Shown: positions 1 through 9,092, counted from the stretch's first letter. The stretch is DNA of 64,000 nt from Nocardiopsis algeriensis (GCF_014203695.1 NZ_JACHJO010000013.1:39031-103030), one strand, 5' to 3'. Numbers and translations are program-made. The notes: generated from the sequence alone by a model not told the origin.

Positions 1-345
1 GGTGCCCAGCACCATCGTGGTGCCGACCATGACCGCGCACACCACCACGGTGTTGCGCAGGATCGTCCAGAACTCCGTGTCGCCCAGCAGCTCCCGGTAG
101 TGGGCGAAGCCGTTCCATGCGGGTCCGGGCTGGTTCGGCAGCAGGTTGCGGGTGGTGAAGTCGGTGAGGGAGTACCACACCATCTGCACGATCGGCCACA
201 GGAGCACGACCGCCAGGAGGATCAGCGCCGGTGCGATGAGCAGGTAGGGGGCGGGGAGCTTGCGGCGGCGGTGCGGTGCGGGGCCCCCGGGAGGCTCCTG
301 CCCTGCGGCCCCGCGGCCGGTCTCTCGTTCGACGGTGGAAACCAT
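1..345 (-). CDS. Sugar ABC transporter permease, MalF-like (N-terminal part)
   Basis: This is the first 115 codons of a gene that runs off the left edge of the window. It starts at ATG 345 and encodes a Pro/Gly/Arg-rich cytoplasmic N-terminus. A strong membrane helix follows (about residues 34-54, LLIAPALILLAVVLLWPIVQ), then the segment YSLTDF, typical of the first periplasmic loop of MalF-type carbohydrate permeases, and the start of a second helix. It would be one half of an inner-membrane sugar import channel. It lies directly downstream of the binding-protein gene at 434-1702 on the same strand, so the two are almost certainly one operon; the partner permease should lie to the left. The substrate cannot be read from the sequence. 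Confidence 0.85.
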   Translation of the reverse strand, partial: MVSTVERETGRGAAGQEPPGGPAPHRRRKLPAPYLLIAPALILLAVVLLWPIVQMVWYSLTDFTTRNLLPNQPGPAWNGFAHYRELLGDTEFWTILRNTVVVCAVMVGTTMVLGT

Positions 346-376
346 GGTCTTCGCAATCAGGGTGTGGGCGGCCGGA

Positions 377-402
377 GGGCGGGGCCGGTACGGGCCCCGC
401 CC
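377..402 (-). terminator. Hairpin between binding protein and permease genes
   Basis: A perfect 10-bp GC stem (GGGCGGGGCC with its complement, loop GGTACG) lies in the 88-bp gap after the binding-protein stop. Inside an operon such a hairpin usually allows partial read-through and protects the upstream mRNA, giving more binding protein than permease. That role is inferred. Confidence 0.5.
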
Positions 403-433
403 GTGCCGGCCCGGCACAGTGGTGGGGGGGCGG

Positions 434-1702
434 TTACTCGACCGGTTCGTTGAGGATGGCCGTGAGCTGCTCGTCGGCCTCGGCCAGGACCTCCTCGGCG
501 TCGCCGCCGCGGACGATCTCCAGCACGGCGGCGGGCAGGATCTTGTTGTCCTGGTCGGCCGCGGTCCAGCGCGGGGTGGTCGGGAAGAAGCGCGTGTTCT
601 GCATCTGGGTGGCGGCGGCCGCGCGGTTCGGGTCCTCCTGGTACTCGTCGCTCTCGAGCAGCTCCGGGTAGGCCGGGAAGAAGCCCGCGGCGTCGGCGAA
701 GCCCTTGCCGCCCTCCTGGTCGCCCATGACGGTCAGCAGCTCGAAGGCCAGGTCGGGCTGCTGGGTGGTGGAGAAGACCGACAGGGCCGATCCGCCGGCG
801 AAGGCCGGGGCGATGCCGTCGGCGCCCGGGATCGGGGCGGCGGCGATGTCCTCCAGGACGGCCGGGTCCTGGGCCTGCTCCTCCATGGAGGCCAGCGCCC
901 AGCCGCCGTCGATGTACATGCCGAGCTCGCCGTTGGCCATGTCGGCCAGCGGGACGAGCTCGTTCTCGCCGACGTAGCCCTGCGGGGAGATGCCGTCGGT
1001 GGACAGGCTCGCGTAGAACTCGACCGCCTCGACGGTGGCCGGGTCGGTGAGCCGGCCCTCCCACTCCTCGCCGTTCTGCACGGCGATCTCGCCGCCGTTG
1101 CTCCAGATGAAGCTGGCGATACCGTTGGTGAAGTCGGTCGGCGCGCCGAAGCCGCTGACCCCGTACTCCTCCTGGATGTCCTCGGCGACGGTGACGAGCT
1201 CGTCCCAGGTGGTGGGCGGCTCGTGGCCCAGTTCGCCCAGCCAGTCGGCGCGGTAGTAGAGGGTGCGCACGCCCGAGTACCACGGGACGCCGTACTGGAC
1301 GCCGTTGTAGGTGCCGTACTCCAGGGCGTTCTGGTCCATCTCGGAGGCGGCGTCCCAGCCGGAGACCTGGTCGGTGATGTCGAGCAGGGCGCCCTGGGAG
1401 GCCCAGCCGGCCACCTGGTCGTTGCCGATCTCGATGACGTCGGGGGCGTCGCCGCCGGCCAGGGCGTTGGTGATGGACTCCTGGGCGTCGGGCCAGGGGA
1501 TGAACTCGACGTGCACGTCGGTGTCCGGGCTGCTCTCCTGGAAGCGGGCCTCGACTCCGTCGAAGTACTCGACCAGCGCGTCCTGGGAGGTGCCCATGAC
1601 CCACACCGTCAGGCCGTCGGGCCGGTCGTCCCCGGACCCGTCGCCGCAGGCAGCGGCCAGCAGGACCACGGCCGTGGCCGCGGCGATCTTGGGAAGCCTC
1701 AT
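434..1702 (-). CDS. Sugar ABC transporter substrate-binding lipoprotein
   Basis: A 422-residue family-1 extracellular solute-binding protein. The start is ATG 1702, preceded by an AGAAGAGG ribosome site; upstream in-frame starts would add a non-signal extension. Residues 1-20 are a lipoprotein signal peptide ending in the lipobox LAAC, so the mature protein is lipid-anchored outside the membrane. The motifs APDVIEIGNDQVAGWA and ANGELGMYIDGGWA are typical of the carbohydrate-binding group (MalE/UgpB-like). It delivers a sugar to the permease encoded downstream at 1-345. The gene is divergent from the ROK regulator at 1966, which probably controls it. The sugar is unknown; chitobiose, xylose or cellobiose-type sugars are common for ROK-controlled systems. 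Confidence 0.88.
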   Translation of the reverse strand: MRLPKIAAATAVVLLAAACGDGSGDDRPDGLTVWVMGTSQDALVEYFDGVEARFQESSPDTDVHVEFIPWPDAQESITNALAGGDAPDVIEIGNDQVAGWASQGALLDITDQVSGWDAASEMDQNALEYGTYNGVQYGVPWYSGVRTLYYRADWLGELGHEPPTTWDELVTVAEDIQEEYGVSGFGAPTDFTNGIASFIWSNGGEIAVQNGEEWEGRLTDPATVEAVEFYASLSTDGISPQGYVGENELVPLADMANGELGMYIDGGWALASMEEQAQDPAVLEDIAAAPIPGADGIAPAFAGGSALSVFSTTQQPDLAFELLTVMGDQEGGKGFADAAGFFPAYPELLESDEYQEDPNRAAAATQMQNTRFFPTTPRWTAADQDNKILPAAVLEIVRGGDAEEVLAEADEQLTAILNEPVE

Positions 1703-1919
1703 GGTGTACCTCTTCTCCCTTCGCACGTCGCGCCGGTGGTCGACGCCTGTGCCCGGACCGCCTGGGATGATGGAGCCGAATCCCTGTCGGTCCGCAGTCT
1801 GTGTGGGGGTGTGCTGGGATCGCACGCTTTGCCGCCCCGCCGGCGCGGGTAACCGGGAAGGACCGGGGACGCACCCCCGACCTGCCGGGACGTGACCTCT
1901 TGCGAGGTTGTGAGCTAAA

Positions 1920-1939
1920 TTAACAACAAACTTTCCTAA
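1920..1939. promoter_or_regulatory. Candidate ROK operator
   Basis: An AT-rich island in otherwise GC-rich DNA holds TTAACAACAAACTTTCCTAA, whose two ends fit the pattern TTAnnAA. Half-sites like CTTTCCTAA are known for actinobacterial ROK repressors. It lies 27 nt before the ROK gene and upstream of the divergent sugar transporter, where a shared operator is expected. The right half is much better than the left. Confidence 0.5.
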
Positions 1940-1965
1940 TAAAAACAGGGTGAGGTGTCACGGTT

Positions 1966-3177
1966 ATGTCTCAACGCCCGGGGACTCCCCGGCTGCTACG
2001 CCAACTCAACGACCGGGCGGCGCTCGAGCTGCTGCTGTCGGACGGGCCCCTGACCCGGACGCAGCTGGGCACGAGGACCGGACTGTCCAAGGTGACCGCC
2101 TCCCAGTTACTGGCCCGGCTGGAGGAGCGCGACCTGGTACGGGTGGTCGGCAGCCAGGCGGGCGGGCGCGGACCCAACGCCGCCCTGTACGCGGTCGTCC
2201 CCGAGAGCGCCTACGTCGCCGCCCTCGACGTCAGCGCCCGCAGGGTCACCGCCACCATCGCCGACATCACCGGGCGGATCGTGGGGGACGCGACCGTCGA
2301 CCCCAGCGCCTCCGACGACCCCGTGGCACTGGTGCACACCACCGTCATGCGCCTCGTGGACGAGGCCGGGGTGCCCCTCGACCGGCTCCGCGCCTGCGTC
2401 ATCGGCACCCCCGGCGTCGTCGACCCCCGCACCGGTGACATCCGCTTCTCCTTCGACCTCATCACCTGGCACGAGGGCATCCTGGAGGCGCTGCGCACCG
2501 ACCTCAGGCGTTCGGTGATGATCGAGAACGACGTGAACCTCGCCGCCCTCGCCGAGCACGCCGAGGGGATCGCCGCGGGCGTCTCCGAGTTCGTCCTCAT
2601 CTGGCTCAGCGCCGCCGGCGGCGTCGGCATGTCCACCATGATCGACGGCCGCATCCACCGCGGCCGCTCCGGCAGCGCCGGCGAGATCGGCTACCTGCCC
2701 GTCCCCGGCGCCCCCATGCCCGGCGATCTGGGACTGCCCGCCGGGTACGGGTCCCCGCGCGGCGACAGCCGCGAGCTCCCCCACGGCTTCCAGGCACTGG
2801 TCAGGTCCGGGCAGATCGTCGAGCTCGCCGCCGAGCACGGCATCGAGGGCGGTGATGTCGTCACCGTCGTCGAGCGGGCGGCGTCCTCCGACAGCCCCCG
2901 GGCCGAAGCCTTCCTCGAGGCCTTCGCCGAGCGCATCGCCCGCGGAGTGGCCGCCGTCAGCGTCATCCTGGACCCCGGGCTGGTCGTCCTCGGCGGCGAC
3001 GTCGCCCGCGCCGGGGGCACCCGGCTGGCCGAGCGCGTGCAGGCCGCCACCGCCCGTATCGCGCCCAACGACACCGAGATCGGCCTCGGGGCGGTCGAGG
3101 GCAGCCCCGTCGTCCGCGGCGCTCTGCTGCACGCCCTCGAACACGCCCGCGACGAGGTGTTCTCCTCCACGGTCTGA
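1966..3177 (+). CDS. ROK family transcriptional regulator
   Basis: A 403-residue ROK (repressor, ORF, kinase) protein. Residues about 8-75 form a winged helix-turn-helix (GPLTRTQLGTRTGLSKVTASQLLARLEERDLV). From about residue 80 onward comes the sugar-kinase-like ROK fold, with VIGTPGVVDPRTG and IENDVNLAALAEHAEG. The usual ROK zinc site (CxCGxxGCxE) is replaced by LPVPGAPMPGDLGLPAGYGSPRGD with no cysteines, so metal binding there is lost. The start at ATG 1966 is supported by GGGTGAGGTG upstream. It probably represses the divergent sugar ABC operon at 1-1702 and itself, with a sugar as inducer. Confidence 0.9.
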   Translation: MSQRPGTPRLLRQLNDRAALELLLSDGPLTRTQLGTRTGLSKVTASQLLARLEERDLVRVVGSQAGGRGPNAALYAVVPESAYVAALDVSARRVTATIADITGRIVGDATVDPSASDDPVALVHTTVMRLVDEAGVPLDRLRACVIGTPGVVDPRTGDIRFSFDLITWHEGILEALRTDLRRSVMIENDVNLAALAEHAEGIAAGVSEFVLIWLSAAGGVGMSTMIDGRIHRGRSGSAGEIGYLPVPGAPMPGDLGLPAGYGSPRGDSRELPHGFQALVRSGQIVELAAEHGIEGGDVVTVVERAASSDSPRAEAFLEAFAERIARGVAAVSVILDPGLVVLGGDVARAGGTRLAERVQAATARIAPNDTEIGLGAVEGSPVVRGALLHALEHARDEVFSSTV

Positions 3178-3184
3178 CCCGCCT

Positions 3185-3208
3185 CCCGCCCCGCCGGAGC
3201 GGGGCGGG
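3185..3208. terminator. Convergent terminator, ROK gene / GNAT gene
   Basis: A perfect 9-bp stem CCCGCCCCG/CGGGGCGGG with a 6-nt loop, lying in the 32-bp gap between the two convergent genes. No T-tract follows; GC-rich hairpins of this kind are the usual actinobacterial form. Confidence 0.65.
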
Positions 3209-3209
3209 G

Positions 3210-3719
3210 TCAGGCCGCGGGACCGGTCCGGGCCAGGTTGCGCACCATGGCCACCCGCGGCAGTACGCGGATCGGCGCCTCCGCGGCCCACACCCGTTCC
3301 AGGCCCGGCCCCCACTCCTCGCGCGCCCACACCGAGAAGCCCCGTGCCGCGTACCAGGGGGCGTTCCACGGCAGGTCGCGGAACGTGGTGAGCGTCATCC
3401 GGTCCCCGCCCGCGGCCGCGGCCTCCGCGCACACCGCCTCCAGGAGGGCCGACCCGATACCGCGCCGGCCGGACGAGGGGTGCACCGCCAACTGCTCCAG
3501 GTGCGCCGACCCGTCCACGGCGACCGTCGCCGCCAGGCCGACGGGCGCCGCGCCGGAGACGGCCACCAGCACCCGCCCGGCATGCTCCAGGAGCTCCCGG
3601 GGGTCGTCCGGCGGCAGCACCACCCCGGCGTCGGCGAACAGGGTGTCCGCGGCCAGTGAGACCTCCACCAGCCGGGGCACGTCCCGAGGCCGCATCTCCC
3701 GTATCTCCATGCCCTCCAT
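3210..3719 (-). CDS. GNAT family N-acetyltransferase
   Basis: A 169-residue single-domain acetyltransferase of the GNAT fold. Motif A, which binds acetyl-CoA, is visible at about residues 75-100: LEQLAVHPSSGRRGIGSALLEAVC, containing the R/Q-x-x-G-x-G/A signature. The N-terminus IREMRPRDVPRLVEV matches the family's beta1-alpha1. The acceptor is unknown; small molecules, antibiotics or protein N-termini are all possible. Two starts are close together (ATG 3719 and ATG 3710); neither has a well-spaced ribosome site, so the first two or three residues are uncertain. The gene is monocistronic, convergent with the ROK regulator and divergent from the DUF3046 gene. Confidence 0.85.
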   Translation of the reverse strand: MEGMEIREMRPRDVPRLVEVSLAADTLFADAGVVLPPDDPRELLEHAGRVLVAVSGAAPVGLAATVAVDGSAHLEQLAVHPSSGRRGIGSALLEAVCAEAAAAGGDRMTLTTFRDLPWNAPWYAARGFSVWAREEWGPGLERVWAAEAPIRVLPRVAMVRNLARTGPAA

Positions 3720-3776
3720 TCTGGCGGCCCGGCGGGCGGGACGCGGCCGGTGCGCCGATCATCGATACTGGGGCCG

Positions 3777-3971
3777 ATGAGACTCACTGTGTTCTGGCGC
3801 AACATGCACGATCAGTTCGGCGAGGCCTACGCCGAGAGCCTGGCCAAGGACTACGTCCTCGAGGGCCTGGGCTCCCGGACGGTCGACCAGGCCCTCGCCG
3901 ACGGCGTGGCCGCCAAGGAGGTCTGGCGGGCCGTGTGCGACGCCTTCGACCTTCCCGCCGCCGCCCGCTGA
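3777..3971 (+). CDS. DUF3046 family protein
   Basis: A 64-residue protein, MRLTVFWRNMHDQFGEAYAESLAKDYVLEGLGSRT in its first half, matching the actinobacterial DUF3046 family, which is found almost always next to recA. No function has been established. It is small, soluble, mildly acidic and without signal peptide or cysteines. The start is ATG 3777; an upstream in-frame ATG (3750) would add nine non-conserved residues. recA follows after 169 bp with its own SOS promoter, so the two need not be co-transcribed. Confidence 0.88.
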   Translation: MRLTVFWRNMHDQFGEAYAESLAKDYVLEGLGSRTVDQALADGVAAKEVWRAVCDAFDLPAAAR

Positions 3972-4015
3972 ACCCGCCCCGCGACACGCCGCGCCCTCCT
4001 GCGTTCGCCCCCATA

Positions 4016-4031
4016 TCGAACACGAGTTCGG
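4016..4031 (+). promoter_or_regulatory. SOS box (LexA operator) of recA
   Basis: TCGAACACGAGTTCGG matches the actinobacterial LexA consensus TCGAAC-N4-GTTCGA with one mismatch at the last base. It lies 110 bp before the recA start, followed at once by TAGTGT, a possible -10 element. LexA cleavage on DNA damage would release transcription of recA-recX. Confidence 0.85.
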
Positions 4032-4140
4032 GTAGTGTGGGTTGTCCACAGGCGAACGCCGGGCGTCGCGAATGTCGCACCGACCGCGTAGCGTCGTGCG
4101 CACCATGAAGAAAAAGGCATCAACCCAACAGGGGTATCCC

Positions 4141-5268
4141 GTGGCATCTGGAGACCGAGACAAGGCTCTCGAAACAGCCCTCGCGCAGATCGAGCGGCAG
4201 TTCGGCAAGGGCTCCGTCATGCGCCTGGGCGACGACGACCGCCCGCCGATCGAGTCGATCCCCACCGGGGCGATCGCCCTCGACGTGGCGCTCGGCATCG
4301 GCGGGCTGCCCCGCGGCCGCATCGTGGAGATCTACGGCCCCGAGTCCAGCGGAAAGACGACCGTGGCGCTGCACGCGGTCGCCAGCGCGCAGAAGGCCGG
4401 CGGCATCGCCGCCTTCGTCGACGCCGAGCACGCGCTCGACCCCGAGTACGCCAAGAAGATCGGCGTCGACACCGACAACCTGCTGCTCTCCCAGCCGGAC
4501 ACCGGTGAGCAGGCGCTGGAGATCGTCGACATGCTGATCCGCTCCGGCGCGGTCTCCATCATCGTCGTCGACTCCGTGGCCGCCCTGGTGCCCCGCGCCG
4601 AGATCGAGGGCGAGATGGGCGACAGCCACGTGGGCCTCCAGGCCCGGTTGATGTCCCAGGCCCTGCGCAAGATCGCGGGCGCCCTGCACCAGACCAACAC
4701 CACCGCGATCTTCATCAACCAGCTTCGCGAAAAAGTCGGTGTGATGTTCGGGTCTCCCGAGACCACGACTGGTGGGCGGGCGCTGAAGTTCTACTCCTCG
4801 GTGCGGCTCGACGTGCGGCGCATCGAGACGCTCAAGGACGGTACCGACGCGGTCGGCAACCGCACCCGCGTCAAGGTCGTCAAGAACAAGGTGGCGCCGC
4901 CGTTCAAGCAGGCGGAGTTCGACATCCTCTACGGTGTCGGGGTCTCGCGCGAGGGCAGCCTGATCGACCTCGGCGTCGAGCACGGCATCGTGCGCAAGTC
5001 CGGGGCCTGGTACACCTACGACGGCACCCAGCTCGGTCAGGGCAAGGAGAACTCGCGCAACTTCCTGCGTGAGAACACCGACGTGTCCGACGAGATCGAG
5101 AAGAAGATCAAGGAGAAGCTGGGCGTGGCCGTCAAGGGCGACGACAGCGCCTCCTCCGCTCCCGCGGAGGCGGCTCCGGCCGAGCCGGCCAAGGAGCCCG
5201 CCGCCAAGGCCCCCGCCAAGCGGGCCGCGGCCAGGACCCCGGCCAAGGCGCCCGCGCCGGATGCGTGA
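4141..5268 (+). CDS. recA: Recombinase RecA
   Basis: A 375-residue RecA, the ATP-dependent strand-exchange protein of homologous recombination and co-protease for LexA cleavage. Walker [10 protein letters not shown] lies at residues 66-74, Walker [11 protein letters not shown] at about 139-148, and loop regions [20 protein letters not shown] and [26 protein letters not shown] are intact. The start is GTG 4141, preceded by AGGGG at 7 nt; an upstream ATG (4105) lacks a ribosome site. The last 40 or so residues are an Ala/Pro/Lys/Glu-rich tail ([15 protein letters not shown]), longer and more basic than the acidic tail of E. coli RecA; similar tails occur in streptomycetes. The stop overlaps the recX start by 8 nt. 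Confidence 0.98.
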   Translation: MASGDRDKALETALAQIERQFGKGSVMRLGDDDRPPIESIPTGAIALDVALGIGGLPRGRIVEIYGPESSGKTTVALHAVASAQKAGGIAAFVDAEHALDPEYAKKIGVDTDNLLLSQPDTGEQALEIVDMLIRSGAVSIIVVDSVAALVPRAEIEGEMGDSHVGLQARLMSQALRKIAGALHQTNTTAIFINQLREKVGVMFGSPETTTGGRALKFYSSVRLDVRRIETLKDGTDAVGNRTRVKVVKNKVAPPFKQAEFDILYGVGVSREGSLIDLGVEHGIVRKSGAWYTYDGTQLGQGKENSRNFLRENTDVSDEIEKKIKEKLGVAVKGDDSASSAPAEAAPAEPAKEPAAKAPAKRAAARTPAKAPAPDA

Positions 5269-5824
5269 GCCGGAGCGGGCCGTGGACTCCTCCGCCGACC
5301 TCTCCCCGGGCGCCGAGCCGCCCGGGGAGGACCCGGTGGGCAAGGCCCGCGCCCTGGCTCTGCGGATGCTCACGCACTCTCCGCGCACCCGCGCCCAGCT
5401 GGCGGCCGCCCTGTCCCGGCGCGGCCACGACGAGGAGGTCGTCGCCGCGGTCCTGGAGGAGTTCGACGAGGCGGGCTACGTCGACGACACCGCCTTCTCC
5501 CGTGCCTGGGTCTCCTCCCGCCACCACGGCAGGCGCCTGTCCCGGCGCGCGCTGGCCCGCGAGCTGCGCACCCGAGGTGTGGAGGAGGACACCGTCCGCG
5601 AGGCGGTGGCCGAGATCGGCGACGGGGACGAGGAGGAGGCCGCCCGCGACCTGGTCCGCCGCAGCCTGGCCACCAGTCGGAGCCGCCCCTACGAGACCCG
5701 CGTGCGCCGCGCCCTCGGCGTGCTCGCCCGCAAGGGCTACCCCTCGGGACTGGCCTACCGCCTGGTCCGCGAGGAGCTCGAACACGAGGGCGTCGAGGCC
5801 GACCTGTACGGCCCCGACGCCTGA
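5261..5824 (+). CDS. recX: Regulatory protein RecX
   Basis: A 187-residue RecX, which binds RecA filaments and limits their growth and ATPase/co-protease activity. It is a chain of three-helix repeats: [66 protein letters not shown], and [34 protein letters not shown]. The start ATG 5261 lies within the end of recA (8-nt overlap), indicating translational coupling, the usual arrangement in this phylum. The first 25 residues are a disordered acidic leader. The gene ends 3 nt before the convergent S9 peptidase stop. Confidence 0.95.
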   Translation: MREPERAVDSSADLSPGAEPPGEDPVGKARALALRMLTHSPRTRAQLAAALSRRGHDEEVVAAVLEEFDEAGYVDDTAFSRAWVSSRHHGRRLSRRALARELRTRGVEEDTVREAVAEIGDGDEEEAARDLVRRSLATSRSRPYETRVRRALGVLARKGYPSGLAYRLVREELEHEGVEADLYGPDA

Positions 5825-5826
5825 TC

Positions 5827-7899
5827 TCACCCGTCGGCGGGGGCGGGAGCCCCGGCCTCTTCCGCCGGGGTGCCCTCCGGAGGGGTGGCGAGCGGTTCGG
5901 CGGCGTCCGCCTCGGGATCGGGCTCGGGGCGCGGCTCGGGCGGCGCGGTGGACAGTTCCAGGGGCGGCACGTCGGCCGTGAAGCCGAACACCCGGGCGTA
6001 GAGCGCCAGCTCCGCCTCCAGGGAGCGCCGAAGGGCCTCCCGGCCCCGGAACCCGTGGGCCTCCCCCTCGAACTCCAGCAGCGCGTACGGCACGCCCCGG
6101 CGCCCCAGGGCGGTGGCCATGGCGAAGGCCTGGTCAGGGGTGACGACGGGATCGTCCAGACCCTGGAGCAGCAGGACGGGGACGTCGATCTCCCCGCTCC
6201 GGTTGACGGGGGAGCGTTCGCGGTAGCGCTCGACATATCCCGGCAGGATGCCCACGAGCGAGTCCAGGAAGCGGGACTCGAAGTCGTGGGTGGTGCGGGT
6301 GAGGGCGAGCAGGTCGGTGACGCCGTAGTAGGAGGCGCCGCAGGCGAACGTGTCGCCGGTCAGCGCCATCAGCGTCGTGTACCCGCCGGCGCTGGGTCCG
6401 CGGATCGCCAGCCGCTCGGGGTCGGCCGTGCCCTGCTCGACCAGGGCCCGGGCGACCGCCACCGCGTCCTCCACGTCGACCACGCCCCACTCCTTGTGCA
6501 GCCGCTTGCGGTAGGAGCGGCCGTAGCCGGTGGAGCCGCCGTGGTTGACGTCGACGATGCCGATGCCGCGGCTGGTGAAGTAGGCCTTGACCGGGTCGAA
6601 GGCGCGTGTGCTGTGGGAGACGGGGCCGCCGTGCACCCACACGACGTAGGGTGCCGGACCGTCGGCCTCCGCCTCCGGGTTCAGGGGCGGATAGACAAGG
6701 GCGTGGACGGGGGAGCCGTAGCGGTTGCGCAGGGTCTCCTGGCGGGGGACCGGGAGGTAGGCCGGGTCTGGCGGGTCCTCCGCGGAGCGGCGCAGCACCT
6801 CCACCGCGCCGGTGACCGGGTCCAGGCGCACCAGGCTCTGGGGGACGGTGGGCGAGGAGGCCACGGCGACCACCGACGTGCCGTCGGTGTCGAGCATGGA
6901 CCAGGTGGTCAGGTCGGTCGCCACCGGCTCCAGGTCCAGGGTGTCGGGGTCGTACACGCACGGAACCAGGTCGGCGCCGCCGTGGAGGGCGACGACCTTC
7001 CCGGAGTCGAGGAGGCAGAAGGAGCGGTTGCCGAGCAGGCCCGGGGGAGCGTGGAACTCCTCCTCGGCGGGGTAGAGGGCGATGGCGGGCCCCACGAGCC
7101 CCACCTGGTAGAGGTTCCACCAGCCGGGCCAGTCGGAGGCCACGTACAGGCTCTTGTCGTCGGCCCACACGGGGGAGAGCACGGACTCCTCGACGCCGCC
7201 CTTGAGGGTGTACTCGCCGGTGAGTCCGCCCTCCTCCAGGATCCCGGCCCGCAGTTCCGTGCCGTCCCAGGGCATGCGCGGGTGGTTCCAGCGGACGTAG
7301 GCCAGCCGGGTGCCGTCGGGCGAAGGGGTGGGGGAGGCGTAGAAGTCCGCGCCCGAGACGACCTCGCGGACGGCGGCGGGGTCGGTCGCGCCGCGGCCGG
7401 AGAGCGGCACCGACACGATGGAGCGGCGGACGGTGCCCGCGGTGTGCTGCTCGCGCACGCACAGGACGCTGCGCCCGTCGGGGCCGAGCACGGGGTCGGC
7501 GTAGCGCAGCGCGGCCTTCTCCGCGGGTTCGGGGGTGAGGGGGAGGGGGGTCTCGGCGCCGTGTTCGAGCAGGTACAGGCGCTGGTCGTCGGCGCAGGCG
7601 AAGACGACGCCCATCCGGACCAGGGCCTTGTCGTCGCGCCGGGGCACGGGGCGGTAGGAGCGGCCCCCGTACTCGTGCACGCGGGTGCCCACGCTCCAGG
7701 GGGCGGGCAGGAGTTCGGTCACCCGGCCGTCGGCGCCGCGCCGCATGAGGGTGCGGCGTCCCTCGTCGGGGCGGCTCTCCTCCCACCAGATCTCGTCGCC
7801 CACGACGGAGGGGAACGCGATCGCGCGCACTCCCCGGGCGACGTCGTCGGCACTGATGGGCGAGGGCCAGGAGCCGTAGGGGCTCGACAGTTCAGACAT
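5827..7899 (-). CDS. S9 family prolyl oligopeptidase-type serine peptidase
   Basis: A 690-residue cytoplasmic peptidase of the dipeptidyl/acylaminoacyl-peptidase group. An N-terminal beta-propeller (about residues 15-390, with repeated SPDGTRLAYVRW-like blades) precedes an alpha/beta-hydrolase domain. The catalytic residues are visible: nucleophile Ser in GPSAGGYTT, Asp in LLQGLDDPVVTPDQAF, and His in FEGEAHGFRG. No signal peptide is present. The last 40 or so residues are a Pro/Glu/Ala-rich tail unlike the family core. It would trim short peptides; the exact specificity cannot be read. The gene stands alone, convergent with recX and separated from the glutamate operon by a hairpin. Confidence 0.92.
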   Translation of the reverse strand: MSELSSPYGSWPSPISADDVARGVRAIAFPSVVGDEIWWEESRPDEGRRTLMRRGADGRVTELLPAPWSVGTRVHEYGGRSYRPVPRRDDKALVRMGVVFACADDQRLYLLEHGAETPLPLTPEPAEKAALRYADPVLGPDGRSVLCVREQHTAGTVRRSIVSVPLSGRGATDPAAVREVVSGADFYASPTPSPDGTRLAYVRWNHPRMPWDGTELRAGILEEGGLTGEYTLKGGVEESVLSPVWADDKSLYVASDWPGWWNLYQVGLVGPAIALYPAEEEFHAPPGLLGNRSFCLLDSGKVVALHGGADLVPCVYDPDTLDLEPVATDLTTWSMLDTDGTSVVAVASSPTVPQSLVRLDPVTGAVEVLRRSAEDPPDPAYLPVPRQETLRNRYGSPVHALVYPPLNPEAEADGPAPYVVWVHGGPVSHSTRAFDPVKAYFTSRGIGIVDVNHGGSTGYGRSYRKRLHKEWGVVDVEDAVAVARALVEQGTADPERLAIRGPSAGGYTTLMALTGDTFACGASYYGVTDLLALTRTTHDFESRFLDSLVGILPGYVERYRERSPVNRSGEIDVPVLLLQGLDDPVVTPDQAFAMATALGRRGVPYALLEFEGEAHGFRGREALRRSLEAELALYARVFGFTADVPPLELSTAPPEPRPEPDPEADAAEPLATPPEGTPAEEAGAPAPADG

Positions 7900-8002
7900 G
7901 TCCGCTCAGGAGGTGTGTGGGTCGGATCTGGTGACATGTCGACCTTAGTCCTCGCGTGCCCGCCTGTGCAGTCCCCAAGGCCCTCGCGGTACCGAAGGAC
8001 GG

Positions 8003-8037
8003 CGGCCCCGCCGGCGCTGTGGGCGCGGGCGGGGCCG
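8003..8037 (-). terminator. Terminator of the gluABCD operon
   Basis: A perfect 10-bp stem CGGCCCCGCC/GGCGGGGCCG with a 15-nt loop that can itself pair (GGCGC/GCGC), 18 nt beyond the gluD stop. Confidence 0.6.
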
Positions 8038-8054
8038 TTCCGGGGCGGGGAGGG

Positions 8055-9092
8055 TCACTCCTTCTTGGCGGAGGTGTCCCCGTCGTCCTCGGCGAGGGTG
8101 CGGGGCAGGGGCTCCTGGACCTTGGTCTCGACGGCGGTGCCGGTGCTGCCGGCGGGGTCGATGGGGCCGCCCTCGGTCGTGACCGGCTTGGCGGTGGCGC
8201 GGCCGCGGCGGGAGTTGCGCCGCTCCAGCCAGATGGCCAGCCGGCTCAGGGCCAGGTTGATCACGATGTAGATGACGGCGCAGACGATCGCGGCGGGGAT
8301 CACGTTGCTCTCGCGGGTCGCCAGGAGGGTGAAGCTGCGCAGCAGCTCCGGGAAGGCGACGATGTAGCCGAGCGCGGAGTCCTTGAGCAGGACCACGAGC
8401 TGGGCGACGATCGCGGGCATCATGGCGGTGACCGCCTGCGGGATCAGGACGACCCACATGGTCTGGTTCCGGCTCATCCCGATGGCCTGCGCGGCCTCGG
8501 ACTGGCCCTTGGGCACGGCCAGGATGCCCGCGCGGAAGACCTCCGCGAGCACCGAGCCGTTGTAGAGGGTCAGGCCGGTGACGACGGCGGCGAGCGCGGT
8601 CACCTGGAAGGTGCCGGTGGGGATGTCGAAGACCTGCCAGGCGACGATCGGCAGCGCCATCGTGAAGAAGATGAGGATCAGCAGCGGGATACCGCGGAAG
8701 AACTCCACGACGGCCCCCGCCGGGATGCGGATCCACGCGTGCTCGGACAGGCGCCCGATGCCGAACACCAGGCCGAAGACCAGGGCCAGGACCGAGGCGG
8801 TCAGTGCGGCGGTCAGGGTGTTCTGCAGGCCGGGGATCACGTAGGCGGTCCACGTCTCGGCCCGCAGGAACGGCGACCACATGTCCGCCGCCCACTGCCC
8901 GTCGGGGTTGACCGCCCAGGTGTCCGGGTGGAACAGGGGTGTGGCGCGGTCGGTGAGGGTCTGGTTGAAGCCCAGGTACAGGACGGCGAGTCCGACCGCG
9001 GCCAGGATCAGGGTGACGACGGTGTAGACGGCGTTGCGCGCGCGGGCCTTGGGGCCGGGCGCGTCGAACAGTACGGTGCTCTGGGTGCTCAT
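8055..9092 (-). CDS. gluD: Glutamate-type amino-acid ABC transporter permease
   Basis: A 345-residue inner-membrane permease of the polar amino-acid (HisMQ/GltK) family. An N-terminal helix (about 20-42) and a long periplasmic stretch (to about 85) precede five core helices. The EAA-type loop that docks on the ATPase is seen as GQSEAAQAIGMSRNQTMWVVLIPQA. A charged, disordered 60-residue C-terminal tail follows. The start ATG 9092 overlaps the gluC stop by 4 nt (ATGA), so the two halves of the channel are translationally coupled. Gene order ATPase-binding protein-permease-permease matches gluABCD of Corynebacterium, on which the names rest; other acidic or amide amino acids are possible substrates. 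Confidence 0.88.
   Translation of the reverse strand: MSTQSTVLFDAPGPKARARNAVYTVVTLILAAVGLAVLYLGFNQTLTDRATPLFHPDTWAVNPDGQWAADMWSPFLRAETWTAYVIPGLQNTLTAALTASVLALVFGLVFGIGRLSEHAWIRIPAGAVVEFFRGIPLLILIFFTMALPIVAWQVFDIPTGTFQVTALAAVVTGLTLYNGSVLAEVFRAGILAVPKGQSEAAQAIGMSRNQTMWVVLIPQAVTAMMPAIVAQLVVLLKDSALGYIVAFPELLRSFTLLATRESNVIPAAIVCAVIYIVINLALSRLAIWLERRNSRRGRATAKPVTTEGGPIDPAGSTGTAVETKVQEPLPRTLAEDDGDTSAKKE

Noticed and set aside
260..1852. A 530-codon open frame antisense to the sugar-binding lipoprotein gene.
   Set aside because: No ribosome site, no domain, and a composition typical of the shadow frame of a real gene on the other strand. Similar long shadows at 6055-8271, 30552-32117, 31904-33211 and 57356-59302 were dropped for the same reason.
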